Shown: one piece after another, positions 6,970 through 12,633 of the stretch
How the letters are laid out: each line of letters starts with the position of its first letter
How positions within the stretch are numbered: the stretch's first letter is position 1
NCBI GenBank assembly: GCA_021199865.1
Contig: JAJQHG010000008.1
Span: 1-12,633 of the forward strand
Reading direction: 5' to 3'
Source: Methanosphaera sp.
GTDB lineage: Archaea > Methanobacteriota > Methanobacteria > Methanobacteriales > Methanobacteriaceae
DNA length: 12,633 nt
Translations under genes and position numbers: made by a program
The notes under the pieces: generated by a model
The model's input: the letters and a program-made list of their open reading frames with translations, nothing else
What the model was told of the DNA's origin: nothing
Database searches by the model: none

Positions 6970-7836
6970 TTATGGATCTTTTCTTATTAGTACAGTACTA
7001 CCTTCATCAATACCAATCTCCTTAGAAATAACAGAACACTTAGTAGTTAACATGTAATATATAGGTCTATTAAGTTTCATTTCACTTAAACCCTCATAAT
7101 TACCCATACCCTTACTAATAATAAAATCACAACTATCCATTAAACTAATTAATTCATCTGATACATACTCTTCCACTACACCAACACTACTAGCACCAGT
7201 ACTAATTAATGTTGCATAATCATCAATTCCTAAGTCTTTAGCATCACTTACTAGTGCATCATTTAGGATAGGACTTTCTTTTAGAGCAAGGATAATATTA
7301 ACATCATAATCTTCTTTAATCTTCTTTATTAATTGTTTATCAAAGACTATTTCTCCACCATTATCTGCTAAGTATAAAATGTTCTCTGAATTTCTAAGAG
7401 ATTTTTCTAGTTTATCAACATCATTAACAGTTAAGTCCTGTGTAATCTTGGATCTAATAAGTTCTTCAATATCTGTAGTTGCCTCTAGAGCACCAAAATC
7501 TATTAGGTTTCCTGCAACAGCAACCTTAACATAGTTTTCTAGACTATCATCCTTAGCTAATAAATCTTCTACTAGTGGTATAAGTTTAAGTGCTACCTTA
7601 TTTCCCTCTTCACGTAGTATCTTGTAGGGATCATGATTACCTGTTTTATCCATAATCATATGATGTAAGTCTGTACCTAACTTATTTGAACGAGTATTCT
7701 TCTTAAAATACTTCTCTAAATAGGATATTACCTCAATTGTTATATCCATACGTTCATCATCACTACTAACAGCATATTCTATTGCTTCTCTAGACTGTCT
7801 TTGCATACATGCAGCACATTCATAATTAATCTTCAA
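6970..7836 (-). CDS. DUF89 / ARMT1-like metal-dependent phosphatase
   Basis: A 288-residue member of the DUF89 family, metal-dependent phosphatases thought to remove harmful phosphorylated metabolites such as damaged sugar phosphates. The substrate of the archaeal branch is not established. The defining motif is LADNGGEIVFDKQL (156-169; D158, N159 and E162 in the DNxGE core). Supporting segments are AVAGNLIDFG (106-115) and SKGMGNYEGLSE (241-252), which line the metal and phosphate site. The N-terminus carries C7-x2-C10 (ECAACMQRQ), which I recall as shared by the archaeal branch. The start is TTG at 7836-7834, chosen because GGGAG lies about 10 bases upstream and the Cys pair follows at once. 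A TATA candidate, CATATATTATAAG (7903-7891), lies about 55-65 bases before the start. It diverges from the flavoprotein gene across 179 bases. The protein is soluble and cytoplasmic. Confidence 0.86.
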   Translation of the reverse strand: MKINYECAACMQRQSREAIEYAVSSDDERMDITIEVISYLEKYFKKNTRSNKLGTDLHHMIMDKTGNHDPYKILREEGNKVALKLIPLVEDLLAKDDSLENYVKVAVAGNLIDFGALEATTDIEELIRSKITQDLTVNDVDKLEKSLRNSENILYLADNGGEIVFDKQLIKKIKEDYDVNIILALKESPILNDALVSDAKDLGIDDYATLISTGASSVGVVEEYVSDELISLMDSCDFIISKGMGNYEGLSEMKLNRPIYYMLTTKCSVISKEIGIDEGSTVLIRKDP

Positions 7837-7969
7837 TATTCTTTTACTCCCAAATACTTATTACTATTATTATTTATTTCGTAGCTAATTCTTATAATAT
7901 ATGTTAATCCATAAAAGACTATAAAAATGATGTAATAATCATGATAAGTATTATTAAACATACTTAATC

Positions 7970-7977
7970 TTTAAATA
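7970..7977 (+). promoter_or_regulatory. Candidate TATA box of the flavoprotein gene
   Basis: TTTAAATA lies about 40 bases before the ATG at 8016. Initiation near 8000 would leave a short leader with the AGGAGTGAT ribosome site. Motif and spacing only. Confidence 0.4.
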
Positions 7978-8015
7978 CTGTTTTCAATAGATTTTTTTAT
8001 ATAGGAGTGATTTGA

Positions 8016-8570
8016 ATGAAAATAATAGGAGTAAATACAAGTCCAAGAGAAAACAGTAATACAAGTATTGCAGTCAAAACAGCACTTGAGGCAAGTGAAG
8101 CTAAGGGAGCTCAAACAGAGTACTTTGATTTAAGTAAAATGAATATTACTGATTGTCAAGGAGATAGTTACTGTAAGTCTCATGATGGTAAATGTGCAAT
8201 TGATGATGATATGCAAAAGATCTATAAGGCTATAGAAGAATCTGATGCTGTTATACTAGGTGCACCAATATACTTTGGTGATGTAAATGCTACAGCAAAA
8301 ACATTCATTGACAGATTATATGCATACTTCATGTTCCCATTCACTGAAACATACGGAAATAAGAAGGCATCTCTAATTGTATCACAAGGTGCACCTGATG
8401 CAGAAGCATTCACATCAACAATGGATTTACAAACTGGTGGTTTAGAAGCACTAGGATTTGAAATTGTAGATAAAGTAGCTGTTGTTGATAACAATGTTCC
8501 TGGAGCTATTAATGATAAACAAGATCAGTTAGATCTTGCTAAGAGTGTAGGAGAAAAACTTGTAGAATAA
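8016..8570 (+). CDS. NADPH-dependent FMN reductase / iron-sulfur flavoprotein-like (Isf family)
   Basis: A 184-residue flavodoxin-fold protein. The FMN phosphate loop is GVNTSPRENSNTS (5-17). GAPIYFGDVNATAKTFIDR (about 87-105) is the second flavin-binding loop and helix typical of the family. Methanogen iron-sulfur flavoproteins move electrons between ferredoxin and small acceptors, including O2 and peroxide, and usually have a C-x2-C-x2-C-x(4-7)-C cluster motif before the DDM segment. Here the motif reads C47-x2-D50-x2-C53-x6-C60, with Asp where the second Cys should be, followed by AIDDDM as expected. The start is ATG with AGGAGTGAT upstream. The gene appears monocistronic, with T-runs downstream. 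I am sure of the flavodoxin-like reductase family; whether it holds a [4Fe-4S], a [3Fe-4S] or no cluster cannot be told. Confidence 0.88.
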   Translation: MKIIGVNTSPRENSNTSIAVKTALEASEAKGAQTEYFDLSKMNITDCQGDSYCKSHDGKCAIDDDMQKIYKAIEESDAVILGAPIYFGDVNATAKTFIDRLYAYFMFPFTETYGNKKASLIVSQGAPDAEAFTSTMDLQTGGLEALGFEIVDKVAVVDNNVPGAINDKQDQLDLAKSVGEKLVE

Positions 8571-8616
8571 GTACAGTTTTCTTATTTAACCCCCTTTAAT
8601 TATTTAATATAACTAA

Positions 8617-8628
8617 TTTTTATTTTTT
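8617..8628 (+). terminator. T-rich terminator of the flavoprotein gene
   Basis: TTTTTATTTTTT lies 47 bases past the stop codon, in the 162-base gap before purF. The gap also holds a candidate purF promoter, so the two genes are probably separate transcripts. Confidence 0.45.
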
Positions 8629-8673
8629 CATCATTATTAATCATACTTAAAATATAAGTATTTTTAATTAGAA

Positions 8674-8688
8674 ACTTTATAATATAAT
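8674..8688 (+). promoter_or_regulatory. Candidate TATA box of purF
   Basis: GAAACTTTATAATATA (8671-8686) combines a purine-rich BRE-like stretch with a TATA element. Initiation about 25 bases downstream would leave a leader of about 25 bases that carries the TGGGGATTATAG ribosome site before the ATG at 8733. Confidence 0.42.
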
Positions 8689-8732
8689 TATACTTCAGCT
8701 TCATTTTTATGGATTATATATGGGGATTATAG

Positions 8733-10127
8733 ATGCAAACGGATTTGCAAGATAAGTGTGGTGTAATAGGAGTATATGCATATGATGAATCTATTGATGT
8801 AGCTTCATGGATATACTCTGGTTTATATACTATTCAACACAGAGGACAAGAGTCTGCAGGGATAAGTGTTTTAAAAGAGGGTAGAATTAATACACATGTT
8901 GGTATGGGTTTAGTATCAGATGTATTTGATAATGATCTACTTGATATTCTTAATGGTAATGTTGGTATTGGTCATGTACGTTATTCAACTACTGGTGATT
9001 CATCATATGAGAATTGTTCACCATTTGTTGAAAATAGGGATGACATTCTTATATCAATGGGTCATAATGGGGATATTATTAACTCTAAAATACTACGTGA
9101 AAAACTACGTGATGAGGGGTACTCCTTTAAGTCAACAACGGATTCAGAAGTAATATGTTACATGATTATTGATGAGTATAAAAAGAATCATGATGCAGTA
9201 GAATCAATAAAAACAGTTTGTGGACAATTAATTGGTTCATATTCATTAGTTATACTAATTAATGGTATATTATATGCTGTACGTGATCCACTAGGTATGA
9301 AACCATTATCATTAGGCCGTGATGATGAGATTGTAATGATAGCATCAGAGACCGTGGCATTTGATTCTCTAGGTTTAGAGTATATACGATCACTTAATCC
9401 TGGTGAAATACTGGAAATTAATGAGGGTGTTGAGACCAGTTATTATTTACCTAAATGTGAGCATACTGCAAATTGTATGTTTGAATACCTCTACTTTGCA
9501 AGACCAGACAGTATAATATTTGATAAAAGTGTTTATGATGTAAGGCTAAATGTCGGACGCATACTAGCAAAGGAGTACCCAATTGATGCTGATGTGGTAA
9601 TAGCTGTTCCTGATTCATCAATACCAGCAACACTTGCATATTCACGCGAGTCTAGTATACCTTATGCAGAGGGTTTAATCAAGAATAGATATGTTGGTAG
9701 AACATTTATTATGCCTACACAGAAGGATAGAGATCTAGCAGTAAAACTTAAAATGAATACTTTAGATCAAGTTATTAAGGATAAACGAGTAGTTGTTATT
9801 GATGATAGTATTGTTAGGGGAACAACATCAAAAACAATTGTTAAAATGTTAAGGGATGCTGGTGCTAGCGAGATACATATGCTTGTTGGATGTCCAGAGA
9901 TTATAGCTCCATGCTATTATGGTATAGCTATGGCTACAAAAGAAGAATTATTAGCAGTTGATAGAACTAATGAGGAGATCAGGGAGTTAATTGATGTTGA
10001 TTCTGTTGGATATATTAGTATTGATGGATTAGTTGAGGCAATAGGTACTCCTCGTGATGATCTCTGTCTAGGATGTATCACTGAGGAATATCCAACAATA
10101 ACGCCACCAGAACTTGATGATGAATAA
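8733..10127 (+). CDS. purF: Amidophosphoribosyltransferase (glutamine PRPP amidotransferase)
   Basis: PurF makes 5-phosphoribosylamine from PRPP and glutamine, the committed step of purine synthesis, in the cytoplasm. The N-terminal class II glutaminase domain (about 9-240) begins at C9, which becomes the catalytic N-terminus after removal of the propeptide MQTDLQDK. It shows TIQHRGQESAGIS (33-45), GHVRYSTTG (80-88) and SMGHNGDI (108-115). The phosphoribosyltransferase domain carries the PRPP motif VVVIDDSIVRGTTSK (353-367). C248, C394, C445 and C448 (in NCMFEYLYFARP, APCYYGI and LCLGC) match the four [4Fe-4S] ligands of the Bacillus subtilis enzyme, so this is the iron-sulfur, propeptide-processed, oxygen-sensitive type. 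The length of 464 is normal. The start is ATG after GGGG. Confidence 0.96.
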   Translation: MQTDLQDKCGVIGVYAYDESIDVASWIYSGLYTIQHRGQESAGISVLKEGRINTHVGMGLVSDVFDNDLLDILNGNVGIGHVRYSTTGDSSYENCSPFVENRDDILISMGHNGDIINSKILREKLRDEGYSFKSTTDSEVICYMIIDEYKKNHDAVESIKTVCGQLIGSYSLVILINGILYAVRDPLGMKPLSLGRDDEIVMIASETVAFDSLGLEYIRSLNPGEILEINEGVETSYYLPKCEHTANCMFEYLYFARPDSIIFDKSVYDVRLNVGRILAKEYPIDADVVIAVPDSSIPATLAYSRESSIPYAEGLIKNRYVGRTFIMPTQKDRDLAVKLKMNTLDQVIKDKRVVVIDDSIVRGTTSKTIVKMLRDAGASEIHMLVGCPEIIAPCYYGIAMATKEELLAVDRTNEEIRELIDVDSVGYISIDGLVEAIGTPRDDLCLGCITEEYPTITPPELDDE

Positions 10128-10134
10128 ACTCCTA

Positions 10135-10149
10135 TTTTTCTAATTTTTT
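10135..10149 (+). terminator. Possible T-run terminator between purF and the U32 gene
   Basis: TTTTT (10135-10139) and TTTTTT (10144-10149) fill the 36-base gap. They could end the purF transcript, but no separate promoter for the U32 gene is evident in so short a gap, so readthrough is likely. Confidence 0.35.
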
Positions 10150-10163
10150 ATGGATAAATTATT

Positions 10164-11378
10164 ATGGTTGAATTACTAGCACCTGCAAGGGATATGCGAT
10201 CTGTTAGTGCAGCAATAAATAATCATGCTGACTCTATATATGTAGGTTTATCTGATTATAATATGCGTTCAAACATAGCTAATATTGATATTAATGACTT
10301 GGCAGATATAGTTAATACTTGTCATGATAATAATGTTAAGTTATATGTATGTACAAACACTATTGTTGATAATAATCAGGTAGAACAGTTTAGAAAACAG
10401 TTACCTATATTAGAATCACTTGATGTGGATGCATTAATAATCTCTGATATGGGATTAATTAATATTGCAAATAAGTCATCTATACCTATTCATCTAAGTA
10501 TACAAGCTAATGTTACTAATAATGAAGCATTAAAACTATACAGTGATCTGGGAGTAACAAGGGCTGTATTATCACGTGAATTATCCCTAGAGGATATTAA
10601 AAATATTAAGAGAAACTCACCAATAGAGATTGAAACATTTATTCACGGAGCAATGTGTGTAGCAATTTCGGGTAGATGTTTTCTTAGTGCATACTTCTAT
10701 GATAGAAATGCTAATAGGGGTGAGTGTCTTCAGCCATGTCGTCAACCATGGACACTTAATTCAATAGAAGGTAAACAATTACTATTAGAAGAGCCTGATA
10801 ATAATATATTAGAGCATAGTAGACTTCTTAGTCCACAGGATATGTGTATGATTGAGCATGTACCAGAATTACTGGATGTTAAAATTGATGCATTTAAGAT
10901 AGAAGGTCGTGCAAGACCATCAGATTATGTTGCTACTGTTACTAGGGTATATCATGAAGCAATAGAATTATATCATGATGGATTATGGGATGAACATATT
11001 GATGAGAATTTACTCTCATGGTATAAAGAATTAAAATCAGTATTCAATCGTGGTTTTGATACAGGATTCTATTATAGAAAGCCTGTGATGACTAGTAAGG
11101 ATAACCAAGCAACCTATAAAAAGAAGGATATTGGTGTTGTTACCAATTACTATAAAAAGGTTAATGTAGCAGAAGTTAAGTTATGGCAGCCATTATCTAT
11201 TAATGATGAGATTATAATACAGGGAAATAAGACGGGTAGTATAACCCAAACTGTTAAGTCCATGCAGATTGATGGAAAAAATGTGGATAATATTAGTGAA
11301 GGATTTGTAGGAATAAAACTAGAATCTATTGTCCGTGCTAATGATCATGTATATAAGAAAATAATTAATGAGGAGTAA
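10164..11378 (+). CDS. U32 family protein (iron-sulfur, RlhA/TrhP/UbiU-like)
   Basis: A 404-residue member of the family called peptidase U32. Bacterial members are mostly oxygen-independent hydroxylases of RNA (RlhA, TrhP) or quinones (UbiU/V), not proteases. The N-terminal TIM-barrel part starts with VELLAPARD and includes HADSIYVGLSDYNMR (21-35). The family signature runs 156-193, with FIHGAMCVAISGRC and NANRGECLQPCR. C165, C172, C188 and C228 have spacing like the four [4Fe-4S] ligands of UbiU; C192 is extra. FKIEGRARPSDYV (244-256) is the second conserved block, and about 320-404 is a small beta-rich C-terminal domain. The substrate is unknown. The ribosome site is weak. The last codons contain the ribosome binding site of cfbC, so the two are translationally coupled, which may hint at a role near F430 or tRNA/rRNA modification. 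purF lies 36 bases upstream. Confidence 0.86.
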   Translation: MVELLAPARDMRSVSAAINNHADSIYVGLSDYNMRSNIANIDINDLADIVNTCHDNNVKLYVCTNTIVDNNQVEQFRKQLPILESLDVDALIISDMGLINIANKSSIPIHLSIQANVTNNEALKLYSDLGVTRAVLSRELSLEDIKNIKRNSPIEIETFIHGAMCVAISGRCFLSAYFYDRNANRGECLQPCRQPWTLNSIEGKQLLLEEPDNNILEHSRLLSPQDMCMIEHVPELLDVKIDAFKIEGRARPSDYVATVTRVYHEAIELYHDGLWDEHIDENLLSWYKELKSVFNRGFDTGFYYRKPVMTSKDNQATYKKKDIGVVTNYYKKVNVAEVKLWQPLSINDEIIIQGNKTGSITQTVKSMQIDGKNVDNISEGFVGIKLESIVRANDHVYKKIINEE

Positions 11379-11386
11379 TATTTATG
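11370..11386 (+). promoter_or_regulatory. cfbC ribosome binding site inside the end of the U32 gene
   Basis: GAGGAG (11370-11375) forms the last two sense codons of the U32 gene and sits 8 bases before the ATG at 11384. The site favours this ATG over the one two codons later at 11390, where spacing would be 14 bases. Confidence 0.7.
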
Positions 11387-12172
11387 ACTATGAAGAAGAT
11401 TGCAATATATGGTAAGGGTGGTATAGGAAAGTCTACAACAGTTTCTAACATCGCAGCAGCATATGATAATTCAACATTTGTAATAGGCTGTGATCCAAAG
11501 GCAGATACTACTAGAACCCTCGTGGGTGAACGTATACCAACAATACTTGATACTTTAAGAGAGAATAATAATCCAGAGCTTGAAGAAATTGTATATAAAG
11601 GTTTTAATAACACAACCTGTGTTGAGTCTGGTGGTCCAGAGCCAGGAGTAGGATGCGCTGGTCGTGGAGTAATAGTTGCAATGAAACTATTAGATAAAAT
11701 TGGGGCATTTAGTGATGATCCAGACTTAGTAATATATGATGTATTAGGTGATGTTGTCTGTGGTGGATTTAGTGTACCTCTAAGAGAAGAGTATGCAGAT
11801 GAGGTATATATTGTTACTAGTGGTGAATACATGTCTTTATATGCTGCTAATAATATTGCTAAGGGTATTGAGAAGTTGAAGGGTAATCTTGGTGGTATTA
11901 TATGTAACTGTCGTAATGTAAAGGATGAGGTGGAAATAGTAACAGAGTTTGCAAGTCTAATAAATAGTCGTGTTATTGGTATTATTCCACGTAGTGACTT
12001 GGTACAAAAGAGTGAATATAAAGCTCAGACTGTTATTGAGTCTTTCCCTGAATCTGAGCAGACAAGTATTTATAAGAAGCTTGTTGAGGATATTCTGGCT
12101 ACTAATAGTTTTACTACTCCTACTCCTCTCGAATCTGATGAGTTTGAGAAGTTCTTTTATTCGTATGTTTAA
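11384..12172 (+). CDS. cfbC: NifH-like reductase of F430 synthesis (Ni-sirohydrochlorin a,c-diamide reductive cyclase, ATP-dependent subunit)
   Basis: CfbC is the nitrogenase-iron-protein-like ATPase that passes electrons to CfbD during reduction and cyclisation of Ni-sirohydrochlorin a,c-diamide, a late step in making coenzyme F430 of methyl-coenzyme M reductase. It is a cytoplasmic homodimer with one shared [4Fe-4S]. Visible are the P-loop GKGGIGKS (10-17), switch region DPKADTTR (37-44), cluster ligands C91 (GVGCAGRGV) and C126 (GDVVCGGFSVP), and PRSDLVQKSE near 202-211. The length of 262 is a little short of NifH (about 275-290). No nifI, nifD or nifK lies nearby, and cfbC is universal in methanogens, so CfbC is preferred over nitrogenase NifH. 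CfbD is not in the window. The gene is coupled to the U32 gene and overlaps the converging DUF123 gene by 4 bases. Confidence 0.88.
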   Translation: MTMKKIAIYGKGGIGKSTTVSNIAAAYDNSTFVIGCDPKADTTRTLVGERIPTILDTLRENNNPELEEIVYKGFNNTTCVESGGPEPGVGCAGRGVIVAMKLLDKIGAFSDDPDLVIYDVLGDVVCGGFSVPLREEYADEVYIVTSGEYMSLYAANNIAKGIEKLKGNLGGIICNCRNVKDEVEIVTEFASLINSRVIGIIPRSDLVQKSEYKAQTVIESFPESEQTSIYKKLVEDILATNSFTTPTPLESDEFEKFFYSYV

Positions 12173-12627
12173 TTAAACCATTTATATGGTTTATATCCTA
12201 TGTTTTTATATGAATCAACACTTACTTTCAGAGCTTCATCAAAGCTATCAAAATAATACAAATGTGACTTACAATCACAGTCACTACAACCAAATGATTC
12301 AATATAATTATCTACTTTTTTATTTATATAAAGGGACACTTCGCACTCAATTTTATTAGTACAGTGAGTGTATATGACTTCCTCTATTTTTGTATTTTTA
12401 TCTAGTAATAAGTAGTCAACATGCCAATGCTTCTTCTTATCACTTGAAATATGTCGTTTTATTCTCTTAGATAAACTATTGAGTGCCGAGCCTACATAGA
12501 CATAGTATCCTCTATGAAAATCTATAAATCCTTTTGATCCAACCTTTATTGTACCATCTTTTGTCACATTAATTATTAGACAATAATTACCTTTATCTAC
12601 CTTTTCATTCCTTATCATAGATATCAT
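12169..12627 (-). CDS. DUF123 / GIY-YIG-like family protein
   Basis: A 152-residue protein of the archaeal DUF123 family (COG1833), a diverged GIY-YIG nuclease-fold group. The GIY-like strand is NYCLIINV (14-21) and the YIG-like strand GYYVYVGSA (40-48), followed by LSKRIKRHI (52-60), where Arg and His fit the nuclease core. HWHVDYLLL (67-75) and the block C114-x2-C117-x-C119-x2-H122 (SDCDCKSHLYYF) are typical of this family and could bind metal. In some archaea the domain is fused to endonuclease III, which suggests DNA repair, but activity is not established. The start at 12627 or at the in-frame ATG 12618 cannot be settled, since only 6 bases lie upstream before the window ends and the frame is still open there. 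It ends in a 4-base overlap with cfbC. Confidence 0.85.
   Translation of the reverse strand: MISMIRNEKVDKGNYCLIINVTKDGTIKVGSKGFIDFHRGYYVYVGSALNSLSKRIKRHISSDKKKHWHVDYLLLDKNTKIEEVIYTHCTNKIECEVSLYINKKVDNYIESFGCSDCDCKSHLYYFDSFDEALKVSVDSYKNIGYKPYKWFN
12175..12192. terminator. Hairpin at the cfbC/DUF123 convergence
   Basis: AAACCAT (12175-12181) and ATGGTTT (12186-12192) form a perfect 7-bp stem with a 4-base loop, 3 bases after the cfbC stop codon and inside the last codons of the converging gene. It may stabilise or end the cfbC transcript, but archaeal termination mostly uses T-runs, which are absent here. Confidence 0.3.
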
Positions 12628-12633
12628 TATAAA

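Noticed and set aside
8520..8536. AAGATC/GATCTT inverted repeat near the end of the flavoprotein gene
   Set aside because: It is inside coding sequence with a short 6-bp stem and no T-run after it, so chance is the simplest explanation.
8920..9153. Plus-strand frame of 77 codons inside purF
   Set aside because: It is an out-of-frame reading of the glutaminase domain of purF, rich in Leu, Met and Val as expected from a shifted frame.
11365..11832. Open frame of 155 codons on the minus strand inside cfbC
   Set aside because: It lies wholly antisense to a clearly recognised NifH-like gene, has a low-complexity Pro/Ser-rich translation and no recognisable domain.
11384..12172. Nitrogenase iron protein (nifH)
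   Set aside because: No nifI, nifD, nifK or nifE neighbours are present, and a single NifH-like gene of 262 codons in a methanogen is best explained by cfbC. A phylogeny would settle it.
1..12633. CRISPR array, insertion sequence, toxin-antitoxin pair or defence island
   Set aside because: No regularly spaced repeats, transposase, restriction, Cas or toxin-like proteins were found on either strand.

Overview
The window looks like a stretch of chromosome from a pseudomurein-walled methanogenic archaeon of the Methanobacteriales, most likely Methanosphaera or a close relative. The reasons are very AT-rich DNA, archaeal TATA-type promoter candidates with T-run terminators, a tRNA gene with no encoded CCA, and strong Shine-Dalgarno sites with several TTG starts. 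The gene content agrees: methanogen hallmark enzymes (Mer, CfbC), an archaeosine enzyme, and a secreted protein with pseudomurein-binding repeats. The genus is an inference; the order is well supported.

Layout. Positions 1-163 hold a 53-residue single-pass membrane protein on the minus strand. It is followed by tRNA-Gln(UUG), also minus (307-378). Positions 654-2720 (plus) encode a secreted cell-wall protein with a signal peptide, three Ig-like repeats, pseudomurein-binding repeats and a C-terminal transglutaminase-like domain with an intact Cys-His-Asp triad. Its reading frame requires an AUU start. Two F420-linked genes then diverge from a shared spacer: an F420-dependent sulfite reductase (fsr, minus) and methylenetetrahydromethanopterin reductase (mer, plus). 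mer is followed after 14 bases by a radical SAM enzyme of the archaeosine synthase type (RaSEA). A DUF89 metal-dependent phosphatase (minus) diverges from an iron-sulfur flavoprotein-like reductase (plus), whose cluster motif has Asp in place of one Cys. Then come purF, a U32-family protein, and cfbc, which is tightly packed behind the U32 gene. A DUF123 (GIY-YIG-like) protein on the minus strand overlaps the end of cfbC tail to tail.

How the genes fit together. Mer (the C1 branch), CfbC (coenzyme F430 for methyl-coenzyme M reductase) and Fsr (F420H2-dependent removal of sulfite, a poison of that reductase) all support methanogenesis. PurF, RaSEA and tRNA-Gln serve nucleotide and tRNA metabolism. 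The secreted protein is the accessory element: its architecture suggests a cell-wall remodelling or lytic enzyme of the pseudomurein endoisopeptidase type joined to an adhesin-like stalk. No transposon, CRISPR array, phage cluster or rRNA was seen. The most notable points are the AUU-started wall enzyme, the Asp-for-Cys cluster motif in the flavoprotein, and the U32-cfbC coupling.
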